DNA of 64,000 nt from JAGVPT01 sp035500675 (GTDB lineage: Bacteria > Bacteroidota > Ignavibacteria > UBA10030 > UBA8401). The translations under genes and the position numbers were made by a program. This document shows positions 37,984 to 47,438 of this stretch, piece by piece. The stretch covers positions 1 to 64,000 of the forward strand of contig DATJXA010000066.1 of NCBI GenBank assembly GCA_035500675.1. Reading direction: 5' to 3'. Under the pieces are notes generated by a model. It was not told the DNA's origin and searched no databases. It saw only the letters and a list, made by a program, of their open reading frames with translations. Within the stretch, counting starts at the first letter, position 1, and every line of letters starts with the position of its first letter.

Positions 37984-39247
37984 GTGCAAGGTATGGGATG
38001 GTGAGCGGCCCAACCGGGAGGATGGCGACGCTTTGCTGCGACCGTGTCCTCGCGAGAGACAAGACCTCGTGCGCAATATCGTGACACGGCTCCAGGTGAG
38101 CGCCGCGAACGACGTCATCGGCCAGTTCGCTGAACAGCATTACTTTTGCCCGCCGCTGACAGTTCGCTTGGATTTGTGCCTGCCATTGATCGGGTTCGTG
38201 CTTCTTTGCATTGTGTAGGCGCTCCAACAAGAGGTTGGTATTCTCTGCGCTGTGGAGCAGCCGTTCAAAGGGACTCTTTGCCGGAATTCCGTCGCTGCAT
38301 TCGGAAGCAACGATAATAGTCCCGCCTTTTTTAATGATGCGAGCAGCGGCAGCGATTCCTTTCGCCGTTTGGTATAAGTTCAGATCGAGTGGATAGCCGC
38401 TGTTTGTCGTCACAACGACATCATACGGAGCATCCACACGCTGCATCGCGGAGCGTCGCACAAATTCACAGCCGACAGCGTGACTTTTCACTAAGTGGCC
38501 AGCGAAAACCCCAGTGATCTTTCGTTCGTTGTTGAGTGAAACGTTGAGGAGAAAACTTTTGCCGACTCGAAGAGCGATATTGCGCAACTCTTCCCACACG
38601 GGGTTGCCGTTCGTGATCCCAAACGTCGCGGATGGGTCCGCGATGTGAGTATAGCCGTGATTGCTCATCACTGTTTCCAGTCCCGCGACGCCCGGCATAA
38701 TTCCTTTGACGCCGCCGCTGAATCCGGCAAAAAGATGGGGCTCGATAAATCCCGTCACAATTCGGACGTCCGCTTCGACAAAATGGCGATTGATCAGTGC
38801 GGGCGTGCCCGACTCGGTCGTGCCCAGCTGCACAAGAGCTTTCGGGTTTTCCGGCTCATGGTTGATCACGCGATACGCGTTGACGACTTCCGGCGTCAGT
38901 ATCTGTTCCAATTCCTGTCTCGTGTTCGGCCGATGAGTGCCGAGCTGATTCAAAAGCAGAATTTGATCCTTGTGCACGCCGTGATTTGCGAGATACTCCA
39001 GAAGCCACGGGATGATGCGTTCGTTCGGAGTCGCCCTTGTGAGATCCGTAAAGGTGATGCACACCTTGCATTCCGGGCGCAGCCAATCGCGCAGCGGCTC
39101 CGCTTCGATGGGCTGTTCGAGTGCGTGCAGTACTGCAGCGCGCTCATCCGAAAGCCCGGGTTGATGGGTCGGTCGTATGACGTCGGCCGCAACCCCCGGC
39201 AACTCAAGATCGAGCCACCCTTTTCCGTATGCAAGGGACGCCTTCAC
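37973..39247 (-). CDS. larA: LarA-family nickel-dependent hydroxyacid racemase
   Basis: A 424-residue LarA-type protein. In Lactobacillus plantarum LarA the nickel-pincer cofactor is tethered to K184, and D72, R75, H108, H174 and H200 are active-site residues. The equivalent residues are all seen here: D68, R71 (TFTDLTRA), H105 (GTHRPN), H171 and K181 (EPHLFAGFSGGVKG) and H197 (SNHG). It starts with GTG overlapping the rhaB stop (GTGA) and has AGGAGG upstream. It overlaps rhaEW by 11 bases. In this setting the likely substrate is L-lactate made by RhaEW, or another 2-hydroxyacid. The cofactor genes larB, larC and larE are not in the window. Confidence 0.85.
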   Translation of the reverse strand: MKASLAYGKGWLDLELPGVAADVIRPTHQPGLSDERAAVLHALEQPIEAEPLRDWLRPECKVCITFTDLTRATPNERIIPWLLEYLANHGVHKDQILLLNQLGTHRPNTRQELEQILTPEVVNAYRVINHEPENPKALVQLGTTESGTPALINRHFVEADVRIVTGFIEPHLFAGFSGGVKGIMPGVAGLETVMSNHGYTHIADPSATFGITNGNPVWEELRNIALRVGKSFLLNVSLNNERKITGVFAGHLVKSHAVGCEFVRRSAMQRVDAPYDVVVTTNSGYPLDLNLYQTAKGIAAAARIIKKGGTIIVASECSDGIPAKSPFERLLHSAENTNLLLERLHNAKKHEPDQWQAQIQANCQRRAKVMLFSELADDVVRGAHLEPCHDIAHEVLSLARTRSQQSVAILPVGPLTIPYLAHDN

Positions 39248-40728
39248 GCTTCCTCCTGCTGAAAAGCCGCTAAATACTTTCTCACGCCCGTTTCCCAGAG
39301 GGGATCATCTTGAGGATTGAAGCGCACAAGCGGGAACGAATTGCGCACTACTGCCCGCGCCGCTTCGAGCGATGGAATATGTCCGAGTGTAATTGCTTGC
39401 ACAATTATATTACCGATGGCTGAACATTCCACGGGACCGGTAAAGATAGTACGCCGGGTTGCGTTCGCGGCGAACTGGTTCAGCAGATCGTTCTTGGAAC
39501 CTCCGCCCACGATATGAAGTGTCGTTATTGCGTTGCCCGTCAGTTCTTCGACCTGATCCAGCGTTTGCCGATACAGCATCGCAAGACTTGAAAGAACACA
39601 TCGCACAATTTCTCCGGGCGTACCCGGCATACGCTGATCGGTGCTTTTACAGAACTCCGCAACCTTTGCCGGCATATCGTCCGGTTTGGCAAACCTAGGA
39701 TCCATGACGTTAATGTACGAATCAAAAGGCGCAGCGGCTTCAGCCATTTCTGTCAACTGTTCATACGAATATTCTTTGTTTTCCTTCGACCACGCGCGCC
39801 GGCATTCCTGTACAATCCACAATCCAGTGATGTTTTTCAGGAATAGTATGCTTCCTCCATACCCGACCTCATTGGTGAAACCGTACTCCAGGCTTTTGGC
39901 GTTGATGATCGGCTCCTGAAGTTCCACTCCGAGCAACGACCACGTACCAGAACTCAAATAGGCCCATCCCTTCGACTGCGTCGGCACTGCTGCAACGGCG
40001 GCGCCCGTATCGTGCGAACATCCCGCGACGATCTTCGTCCCTTGAAAATTTTTATCCCCTCTTACCGAGGGGAGCAGGTTGCCAAGGATTGTCCCGGATT
40101 TGACGATCTCCGGAAAAATTTTCGGAGGCAGGCCGAATTTGTGGATGAGCGCGGTTGACCATGTTCGATGCCGAGGGTTATACAACTGCGACGTACTCGC
40201 CAACGACTCTTCAGCTTGTGGAACTCCGGAGAGAAGATAATTGAAATAATCGCCCACGTTCAGGAACTGTTCGGCTTCATCCAACAACGAGGGACGATCC
40301 CGAAGATCCGCAAGCAACTGGTATAACGTATTGATCGGCATGAATTGGATCCCCGTCTCGGCAAAAATATCCTCTTCGCCGACTATCGCAAATGCTCTTT
40401 CAAGGGCGCCATCCGTGCGTTTGTCGCGATAATGAAAGGGGGCCGAAAGGAACGGCTCCTTTCCTTTGAGAAGAACATAATCGACACCCCACGAATCGCA
40501 GCTGATGCTTTCGATCGGAACGCCGCGCGACGCCGCTTTCCGCAGTCCGAACTTCAGCTCTTCGAATAAATAGACCACATCCCAATGAAGAGCGTTTGTG
40601 ATTTCGACCGGCTTATTGGAAAAACGATGGATCTCCTCTATGCTCAGTTTTTCCCCATCGAGGGTGCCAAGGATGACGCGGCCGGTTTCGGCGCCGAGGT
40701 CGCACGCGATATAATGATGAACGTTCAT
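39244..40728 (-). CDS. rhaB: Rhamnulokinase
   Basis: FGGY-family kinase phosphorylating L-rhamnulose at O1 with ATP; it may also take L-fuculose. Motifs: N-terminal CDLGAETGRVILG phosphate loop, DSWGVDYVLL, AGCSHDTGAAVAAVP and the C-terminal ATP-binding HIVGGGSKNDLLNQ. 494 residues is standard. It overlaps the aldolase gene by 4 bases (ATGA) and overlaps larA by 4 bases, so four consecutive genes are coupled. Assigned over fuculokinase by the WGVDYVLL and HWD features common to RhaB. Confidence 0.92.
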   Translation of the reverse strand: MNVHHYIACDLGAETGRVILGTLDGEKLSIEEIHRFSNKPVEITNALHWDVVYLFEELKFGLRKAASRGVPIESISCDSWGVDYVLLKGKEPFLSAPFHYRDKRTDGALERAFAIVGEEDIFAETGIQFMPINTLYQLLADLRDRPSLLDEAEQFLNVGDYFNYLLSGVPQAEESLASTSQLYNPRHRTWSTALIHKFGLPPKIFPEIVKSGTILGNLLPSVRGDKNFQGTKIVAGCSHDTGAAVAAVPTQSKGWAYLSSGTWSLLGVELQEPIINAKSLEYGFTNEVGYGGSILFLKNITGLWIVQECRRAWSKENKEYSYEQLTEMAEAAAPFDSYINVMDPRFAKPDDMPAKVAEFCKSTDQRMPGTPGEIVRCVLSSLAMLYRQTLDQVEELTGNAITTLHIVGGGSKNDLLNQFAANATRRTIFTGPVECSAIGNIIVQAITLGHIPSLEAARAVVRNSFPLVRFNPQDDPLWETGVRKYLAAFQQEEA

Positions 40729-41489
40729 AATTTCAAGACGCGCTGTCGGTAGTGTTCATCTATACGGTTTGCAATCCGATCGACATCTTCTTGCGAGAGA
40801 AATGTCGGGCCTCCGAGCGCCGCTGCTCCTGTCCAAATCTGCGCAGTCTTTTCTGCCATGAACATTGCCGCAAGAACCGCTTCCGGGGTACGGCCGAGGG
40901 TAATGATGCCATGATTTTGCATCAAAATAACCCGCGGCGGTTGGCCGTAATTTTTCAAAAATTCCATCGTAAGCATGCGGATGTGCCTTGCCAGGGAGAA
41001 TCCGGGATCCGTGTAAGGAACAAAAACAGACGAGGGCCCGCAGCAAACAATCTCGTCTGGAAAGATTCTTTTCTCCGCAAACTCTCGCGCGCGCGGAGAG
41101 CAAAGAATTTTGTTGACTGCAATCGCATGGGTATGCCCGACGAATTGTATGCCGTCTAACGTTAAAAAGAACGCATGGAACAACGCTTCGACGGAGGGTT
41201 TTTTGCTCCGAGCACTTACGCGGCTCGCAAACAATGCCGATTCGATCTCTGCGTCGGTGCGGCTCGATCCCTCAAGAAACGAAAGAAGCACTTCGGACTT
41301 GCATTCGACGACATCCGTCGAGCGTAAATCCGAGAGTCTTGACCCGCTCGCCTTGATAAGAAACCGGCCGTCATCGATCCGCGCCGAGGTATTCCCTTCC
41401 CCAAGGATCGCCATCCCTCTCTCTTCGCGGCCAAGTTCATGCGACAGCGAGAGTAGGGCTCTGATAGTTTTTTGCTTAGATTCTTTCAC
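40725..41489 (-). CDS. Class II aldolase (fuculose-1-phosphate / adducin family)
   Basis: A 254-residue zinc-dependent class II aldolase of the FucA/RhaD/AraD/adducin family. Zinc ligands H119 and H121 (GHTHAIAV) and H193 (QNHGII) and the catalytic Glu101 are visible, so it is probably active. It would split a ketose-1-phosphate; a fuculose-1-phosphate aldolase role alongside fucI is plausible, but rhaEW covers rhamnulose-1-phosphate. It begins with a GTG lacking a clear ribosome site, so the N-terminus is uncertain. First gene of the coupled block and 56 bases after GH27. Confidence 0.8.
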   Translation of the reverse strand: MKESKQKTIRALLSLSHELGREERGMAILGEGNTSARIDDGRFLIKASGSRLSDLRSTDVVECKSEVLLSFLEGSSRTDAEIESALFASRVSARSKKPSVEALFHAFFLTLDGIQFVGHTHAIAVNKILCSPRAREFAEKRIFPDEIVCCGPSSVFVPYTDPGFSLARHIRMLTMEFLKNYGQPPRVILMQNHGIITLGRTPEAVLAAMFMAEKTAQIWTGAAALGGPTFLSQEDVDRIANRIDEHYRQRVLKL

Positions 41490-41545
41490 GCGATGCCGCG
41501 CACTGATTGATAACGGCTACATCTCCGGACATGCGGAACAGTCCA

Positions 41546-43150
41546 TCACTTCTGTTTTGATGGCCAAACTCTAAATAATTCTGCGCCATGTGGAGCTACC
41601 ACTGCTTGAAATTGTTCGTCGTACACTCCTAGATCTTTCTGTCTCCAGACATCCCGAACTTCCTGCGGACCCATGAGGCCGGTCCAGCGGACCGTCATCG
41701 TTGTGTCTTTATCTCCCAAATTAAAAAATCCGATCGCCTTCGAACCATCCTCGAGAAATTTTTCGTAGGTGCGAACGCTGCCGTCGGAGGTGACGCTGAC
41801 CGCTTCTTTTCCCAACGGATCCTGATCGATCGCGAGGACTTCGTCATTTGTCAAAAGGTTGAGCGTAAACGCGTCAAGCTTGTCCATATCCGCACCGATA
41901 AGAAGCGGCGCAGAAAGAAGGCACCATAGAGAAATGTGCGTATACTGTTCGTCAGGCGTTAAATTTGTCGGCCGGGGTTGTCCCCATCCCACATATCCGA
42001 CAACAAGCATGTCCGGATCGTTCCAATGCCCTGGAGAGGCGTACGGAGCCCATTTGTCCTGAGAAAAGCCGATGCGTGACAACGATTCCCATCTGTCCCT
42101 GATGTCGCCCGTCGTCCGCCACGAATTTGCCAGCTTACAGACCTGCGGAATGTTTTCGTACGGCGTATTATTCGAAAGGCTGTAGACGATATCGCGGCCG
42201 CTCGCCCGCAATGCTGTGGCCATTTCGGAGGTCTCCGGAACCTCGTTCGGGTTCCAGTCATATTTAAGATAATCGATGCCCCATGCCGCCCATTGGTCGG
42301 CATCCGCTTTTGCAAAAGAATATTTGCCGACTGCCCACGGCAGCATTTTTTTATTCAGGTTGCCATGCTTCGGGATGGTCGGAGGAGACCACAACCCCTT
42401 CGGGTTTTCTGAACTGCTCCCGATATACGTTGCATAGGACGTCGTCCACGGAGTGGAATAAATGCCCACCTTAAGCCCCATTCCATGAATCGAATCGCAA
42501 AGACCCTTCATGTCCGGAAATTTTTCATTTCCCTGAATGCCGTTGAATTGCCCGCCTCTTTTTCCTTGCCAGGAATCGTCGATGTTGATGTACGTCCATC
42601 CATGATCGATCAGTCCGGATGCCACCATTGCTCGCGCGCTATGGAGGACATTTTCAGCGGTGACTTTACCTCCCCACACATTCCAGCTATTCCAGCCCAT
42701 CGACGGCGTTAACGAAATATCATCTCCGACGACGATGCGGAATTTTCTTTCGTCCGTACCCAACGCATTTTTCGCCTGCAATATAACTTTGTACGTTCCG
42801 CGCTCCTTTAGTTTACCAGCGATCTCACCAGTGTTGCGATCCACTTTAAGTCCGGTCGGAAGGCCGACGACAGAAAACATCATCGGCCGCTCGCCGGTGG
42901 CGGGGATACGATACAGAAATGGCGAACCCGGTCGAACGCCGAAGATCGAAGGTCCATTGATGCGAGGAGACGGGGGCACCGCCGGCGTTCGAATAAGTTC
43001 GCTGCCGGGCCTATAGATTTTTTCTGATGTTGTATCTTGCATGGCAGGAGAAGCCGAGGCCACATTTCCCGCTATGATCGTATTTATAAAGAGAAAAACG
43101 ATAGCCCTTAACGATAACATAGTAATCTTTTGAGAATTAAATTGCTCCAT
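41546..43150 (-). CDS. Secreted GH27 alpha-galactosidase
   Basis: A 534-residue exported enzyme of glycoside hydrolase family 27, releasing terminal alpha-D-galactose (some members act on alpha-N-acetylgalactosamine or beta-L-arabinopyranose). An Ig-like domain (about 60-141) is followed by the catalytic barrel starting at TPSMGWNSWN. Nucleophile D298 lies in YLKYDW and the acid/base D349 in TTGDIRD. A signal segment lies in the first 32 residues. The stop lies 56 bases ahead of the aldolase gene. Start codon choice (43150 or the ATG 30 bases in) is open. Confidence 0.88.
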   Translation of the reverse strand: MEQFNSQKITMLSLRAIVFLFINTIIAGNVASASPAMQDTTSEKIYRPGSELIRTPAVPPSPRINGPSIFGVRPGSPFLYRIPATGERPMMFSVVGLPTGLKVDRNTGEIAGKLKERGTYKVILQAKNALGTDERKFRIVVGDDISLTPSMGWNSWNVWGGKVTAENVLHSARAMVASGLIDHGWTYINIDDSWQGKRGGQFNGIQGNEKFPDMKGLCDSIHGMGLKVGIYSTPWTTSYATYIGSSSENPKGLWSPPTIPKHGNLNKKMLPWAVGKYSFAKADADQWAAWGIDYLKYDWNPNEVPETSEMATALRASGRDIVYSLSNNTPYENIPQVCKLANSWRTTGDIRDRWESLSRIGFSQDKWAPYASPGHWNDPDMLVVGYVGWGQPRPTNLTPDEQYTHISLWCLLSAPLLIGADMDKLDAFTLNLLTNDEVLAIDQDPLGKEAVSVTSDGSVRTYEKFLEDGSKAIGFFNLGDKDTTMTVRWTGLMGPQEVRDVWRQKDLGVYDEQFQAVVAPHGAELFRVWPSKQK

Positions 43151-43235
43151 TTGCTTTCATGTCATTTGTTGAAGTTGCACATTGCCGGAATCGCGTCGTT
43201 CCCGGATGTTTCTGTTTAAAATCCACCGGCGGAAA

Positions 43236-44618
43236 TCATTCTTTTGGAACTTCGAGAACGACAACCGTATCATAATTGTAGGGTTTTTCCCCCGCCAACG
43301 AGATCGTAACATGATCGCCGTCTTGCTTGAATTTCAACGGTGTATGATCTGGATTTGCCAGCATGTACGCGCTGTTCACTTTTTCTTTGACGCCCGATAG
43401 CTCGAAGTCGCCCGAAGGCCACTTGAAAATATGGATGAACATTTTTCCTGGCTTTGTCGTACACCGCCATGCAGTGTCGGCATAAAATATTCTATAGCCT
43501 TTTGAATCTTTTTTCGTCGTATCCGGGTCGTAAACGCCGAATTCGTATCCGAACGGGGACGGCCCCGCTCCATAAATCGACTCTCCGTTCACTTTCAACC
43601 ATCGGCCCACCGCGCGCAAATTATCTTGGCTTTGCTGAGGAATGATGCCTTCCGACGTCGGACCTACATTGAGAAGATAGTTGCCCCCCTTGCTCACGAT
43701 GTCGACGAGCTTAAAGGTGATGTCCTCGGGGGACTTCCAATCTGTATCGTCCTTTTTATAGCCCCACGTGTGGTTTATCGTAGCCGGCACCTCCCAATCT
43801 TCGTGAACGACTTCGTTGGGAATGCGGTTGTCTCCCATCGAACGGTAATCGCCGGCAATCCCGAGGCGACCGTCGATCAAGCAGGCCGGCTGTAATGAAT
43901 GAACGATGTCGACAAACTGTTCTGCTCGTTCTTTTGTCATCATCCGCGGTGTATCAAACCAAATAAGGCAGATCGGTCCGTACCCCGTGAGAAGTTCCTT
44001 GACCTGCGGTTCCGCTTTGCTCCTCAAATATTGGTCGAAGTCTTTGAGCGAATCCGGGCCGAAATCCCATGTGTTTCCAGCGCCGTTGGGTTCGTGCCAG
44101 TCCTGTGCCTGCGAATAATAAAATCCGAATTTGATCCCGTGCCGCGCACACGCTTCGGAAAGTTCTTTGATCACATCGCGTTTGAACGGCGTCGCGTCCA
44201 CAACGTTGTACTTGCTCACCTTGGAATGGAACATCGCGAACCCGTCGTGGTGCTTGCTCGTGATGACAATATATTTCATGCCGGCGTCCTGAGCCATCTG
44301 CACCCATTCGTCTGCGTTGAATTTCACCGGGTCGAATTGCTTCGCGAGCTGTTCGTATTCTTTCACCGGAATTTTCGCATGGTTCATGATCCATTCGCCG
44401 ATCCCGGGGATCTGCTGACCCTTCCACTCGCCCGCCGGAATGCAGTAGATGCCCCAATGAATGAACAAGCCGAACTTCGCTTCCCTGAACCACTGCATCT
44501 TTTCGTCTTGCGTCATTGTTTGAGAAATTGTTGTGCCTACTGTCGCGAGACACACTGTGATCAGGATGATCAATCTCGATATCGTGTTGCCGTAAAAATA
44601 AGCCGTAAATTGCTTCAT
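43236..44618 (-). CDS. Secreted GH29 alpha-L-fucosidase
   Basis: A 460-residue exported alpha-L-fucosidase (GH29), releasing L-fucose that fucI would then use. The N-terminal KFGLFIHWGIYCIPAGEW and SKHHDGFAMF are family hallmarks; the nucleophile is D222 in LIWFDTP. A signal peptide covers residues 1-33. AGGTGATC precedes the ATG. It is followed by GH27 after 85 bases. The general acid cannot be placed by eye. Confidence 0.92.
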   Translation of the reverse strand: MKQFTAYFYGNTISRLIILITVCLATVGTTISQTMTQDEKMQWFREAKFGLFIHWGIYCIPAGEWKGQQIPGIGEWIMNHAKIPVKEYEQLAKQFDPVKFNADEWVQMAQDAGMKYIVITSKHHDGFAMFHSKVSKYNVVDATPFKRDVIKELSEACARHGIKFGFYYSQAQDWHEPNGAGNTWDFGPDSLKDFDQYLRSKAEPQVKELLTGYGPICLIWFDTPRMMTKERAEQFVDIVHSLQPACLIDGRLGIAGDYRSMGDNRIPNEVVHEDWEVPATINHTWGYKKDDTDWKSPEDITFKLVDIVSKGGNYLLNVGPTSEGIIPQQSQDNLRAVGRWLKVNGESIYGAGPSPFGYEFGVYDPDTTKKDSKGYRIFYADTAWRCTTKPGKMFIHIFKWPSGDFELSGVKEKVNSAYMLANPDHTPLKFKQDGDHVTISLAGEKPYNYDTVVVLEVPKE

Positions 44619-44690
44619 GATTAGATCACCTCAATTTGTGTTTGATCGTGAATTTTTAAATGTATCGGGACTGCTCGATTCGTTATTCAA

Positions 44691-45815
44691 TCACCGGAGC
44701 AGAGCCGAAGCGCACCAGAGAATGGGGGCCTGGCCGTGCATGTCTCCCACATTCCGCTTGCGGTCGAGATAATATTGCACATCGCTGTTTTTATTCGTCC
44801 CCTCGCAGACCTCGTGAACGTCCGCATTCTCATCGATGTACGACACAAGGCCGAGCCACCCTTTCCGCGCAGCCGGGCCGTACGTCTGTGCGTCGAGCCA
44901 TCCGCTCTTGACTCCGGTGATCATTGCGAACGTGAACATCCCCGTGCACGACGTCTCGGACCAAGAGTCCGATTTGTCGATGAGTTGATGCCACATCCCG
45001 TTTGCGTCCTGAAATTTGAGGAGCGCCGCCATCATTTTCTTATATCCCTCGAGAATCCTTGCGCGCCTCGGATTGTCGGCAGGCAAGCTGCGCAGCAATT
45101 CGGCCATTCCTGCGGCAACCCAGCCATTTCCCCTTCCCCAAAAAAATGGAGCACCTGGTGCGTGGAAAAAAAGGCCGTTAGGTTGTTGCAATGAATCGAG
45201 ATAGACCGACATTTCGAGAGCGGCGCGGTCGATGTATACGGGGTTGCCGGTAGCGCGATATGCTTGCGTTTGCAGTGAGGTGATCATAAACATATCATCG
45301 ATCCACATACGCGTCTGCGGACTCAGGCGGTCGGGTCTCGGGTTCTCCCATTGTTTATCTGCAATAAATTTTCCAAGATCGAAGCTTCGAGGATCTTTTG
45401 TCAACAGGTATACCTCAAACGGAACGATGCCGAAAACCGAATGGTCGACGTGGTCCGGTTTTGGAACGAGACTGTCTACCGGCGGTGACAACAGCGGCTC
45501 GTAACGTTTAATAAGCCGCGACATCATGCCGTGGTCGCCGCTCAGATCCGCAAAAGTCAATGCCCCGTACCACGTGCAGCACTCCGGGTATCCGAGCACG
45601 CGTGGCGGAGTAGTCCTTCCATACCCTCCGAACGGACTCGCGACAAAACGTTCGGCGACACGCTTGCCAATTTCGCGCGGAGATTTCCCTGCCGGCCACA
45701 ATTGAAAGTACCCGCCGGAATCCTGCTGTGCCGCGAGACAGAAACTGAAAATCGATGTCACGGCAATGATCGCTGCCGATCGCATGGCGACAGGGAGCGG
45801 TGATTCATTCGTCAT
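44691..45815 (-). CDS. Secreted GH105 unsaturated glucuronyl / rhamnogalacturonyl hydrolase
   Basis: A GH105 enzyme that removes the unsaturated galacturonyl (or glucuronyl) unit from oligomers left by rhamnogalacturonan lyases. The alpha/alpha-barrel signature is seen: RMWIDDMFM with catalytic Asp, FFWGRGNGWVAAGMAELL and WSETSCTGMFTFAM. A hydrophobic export segment lies near residues 12-30. The ATG at 45815 has AGGAG 6 bases upstream and is chosen over the ATG at 45830. Its unsaturated-uronate product is the substrate type for KdgF and KduI. Confidence 0.92.
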   Translation of the reverse strand: MTNESPLPVAMRSAAIIAVTSIFSFCLAAQQDSGGYFQLWPAGKSPREIGKRVAERFVASPFGGYGRTTPPRVLGYPECCTWYGALTFADLSGDHGMMSRLIKRYEPLLSPPVDSLVPKPDHVDHSVFGIVPFEVYLLTKDPRSFDLGKFIADKQWENPRPDRLSPQTRMWIDDMFMITSLQTQAYRATGNPVYIDRAALEMSVYLDSLQQPNGLFFHAPGAPFFWGRGNGWVAAGMAELLRSLPADNPRRARILEGYKKMMAALLKFQDANGMWHQLIDKSDSWSETSCTGMFTFAMITGVKSGWLDAQTYGPAARKGWLGLVSYIDENADVHEVCEGTNKNSDVQYYLDRKRNVGDMHGQAPILWCASALLR

Positions 45816-45837
45816 TTTCTTCTCCTGCATACGACAA

Positions 45838-47436
45838 TCATTTCAAAAGCAGCATCTTTCCTGTTTGCTTGAAGTGTCCGGACTCCATTGTATAGAGATA
45901 AGGGCCGGTTGCAACGCTGTTGCCCTGCGAATCTTTCCCATCCCATGCGACAGTATATCTTCCCGATTCGTACCACCTGTTGGCGAGGTCGACGACCTTT
46001 TGCCCTTGAGAGTTGTACACGGCGATCGTGACGTGCCCGGCGATCGGAATGTCGAATGCAATCGTGGTCGACGGGTTGAACGGATTCGGATACGGCGCGG
46101 AAAGACTGTACTCGGTCGGAACCCCGTTCTTGGGAACATCGCCGACTTTCGTGCCGTCGTTCTGCAATGTATAAATGTAGCTGTTGCTGCCGTTGTACCC
46201 GACGAGATACACTTCTCCCTCTTCGTCCGCTCCGAATGAAGAAATATCTTGAGCGGAGGTCGCTAAAAGACTATTTCCCTGCACAACGCCGTTTGAATAC
46301 TCAAGTCCCCATACAGCCTTGTATCCGTAATCGCCGTAAATGTACATTCCCTGAAGATCCGGAAGTTTGGTGCCGCGGTAAACATATCCACCAATAATGA
46401 CCACCGTGCTTCCTTTTCCATCGTGGGTATACTCAAAAACAGGCATCGTCAGACCAGTCGTATCACAGTTTGGACCGTTGAAGCAATACGTTCCTTCCAT
46501 AATGCTCCAGCCTAAATTGCATCCTTTTGTGACGATGTCGATTTCTTCGGCCTCTTTTGCGCCGGCGTCCGCAAGCCAAAGATTTCCGGTCACCTTGTCA
46601 AAGCTAAACCGCCATGGGTTCCTTAACCCGAGCGCATAAATCTCTTCTTTCCACCCGTTGGCGTTTCCGACAAAAGGGTTGTCCGACGGAATGCTGTACT
46701 GAAGGCCCGGATCCTGATGATCGACGTCGATGCGCAGCACTTTGCCGAACCACGTCGTCATTTTTTGGCCGTTCATGAACGGGTCGTTCAAAGTCGATGT
46801 CTCCTTGCCGTCGCCGAAGCTTATATATAAATAACCGTCGGGACCGAATGCGATCTGTCCTGCGTTATGATTGTCCCATAATTTTTGGATCGCCAGGAGG
46901 ACTCGTTCGGAAGAAGGATCTGCGGAGTCGGGGTTGGTGGCCGACACATGAAATTCCGAAACGGTGAGCATCATAGCACCGGCATAAACGCTGTCTCTGA
47001 TGTTGCCGGCGATCGTATCGGTGTAGCACACATAAAATTTTCCGTTCTCGGCATAATGAGGATGGAAGGCGATTGAAAGCAGTCCAGGCTCACCCGACGG
47101 TTGAGTGGAGGATACTTCGTAGGCGATGTTAAGAAAAGTTTTTCGGCTTGTTGTCGTGACAGAAGGGTTATTCGGAAAAACATATACTCTTCCCGGCCGC
47201 TCGGTGACAAAGATCCTATCTGTTCCATCGCCAGCATTTGTGAGGAACGTAGGCTGACTGAACGCAAGGTTGGAAAACGTTCTGACTAATTGTTTGCCGA
47301 GAATGCGGTTCACTGTTTGTGCCTGAGTAAATTGCAAAGAGCCTGCAAGAAAAATTCCCAACACGATACTTGCACGAGAAAACATTCTGCGGCCTTTAGA
47401 ATCGTGATGGTGGTTCAGTTTTTTGATTGTCTTCAT
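45838..47436 (-). CDS. PQQ-dependent sugar dehydrogenase with T9SS sorting tail
   Basis: A 532-residue secreted protein: export segment, six-bladed beta-propeller of the glucose/sorbosone dehydrogenase family (residues about 45-420; the pattern TERPGRVYVFPNN..., HPHYAENGKFYVCYT, and LYISFGDGKE), and a C-terminal T9SS sorting domain (445-532; YPNPFNPSTTIAFDIP ... GKMLLLK). Family members oxidise aldoses with a PQQ cofactor, delivering electrons outside the cell. PQQ synthesis genes are not in the window. Begins 2 bases after the GH95-like gene's stop, suggesting coupled translation. Confidence 0.8.
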   Translation of the reverse strand: MKTIKKLNHHHDSKGRRMFSRASIVLGIFLAGSLQFTQAQTVNRILGKQLVRTFSNLAFSQPTFLTNAGDGTDRIFVTERPGRVYVFPNNPSVTTTSRKTFLNIAYEVSSTQPSGEPGLLSIAFHPHYAENGKFYVCYTDTIAGNIRDSVYAGAMMLTVSEFHVSATNPDSADPSSERVLLAIQKLWDNHNAGQIAFGPDGYLYISFGDGKETSTLNDPFMNGQKMTTWFGKVLRIDVDHQDPGLQYSIPSDNPFVGNANGWKEEIYALGLRNPWRFSFDKVTGNLWLADAGAKEAEEIDIVTKGCNLGWSIMEGTYCFNGPNCDTTGLTMPVFEYTHDGKGSTVVIIGGYVYRGTKLPDLQGMYIYGDYGYKAVWGLEYSNGVVQGNSLLATSAQDISSFGADEEGEVYLVGYNGSNSYIYTLQNDGTKVGDVPKNGVPTEYSLSAPYPNPFNPSTTIAFDIPIAGHVTIAVYNSQGQKVVDLANRWYESGRYTVAWDGKDSQGNSVATGPYLYTMESGHFKQTGKMLLLK

Positions 47437-47438
47437 GA

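Noticed and set aside
39244..40728. Assignment of rhaB as a fuculokinase
   Set aside because: The sequence motifs resemble rhamnulokinase more than FucK, and the neighbouring rhaEW supports rhamnose.
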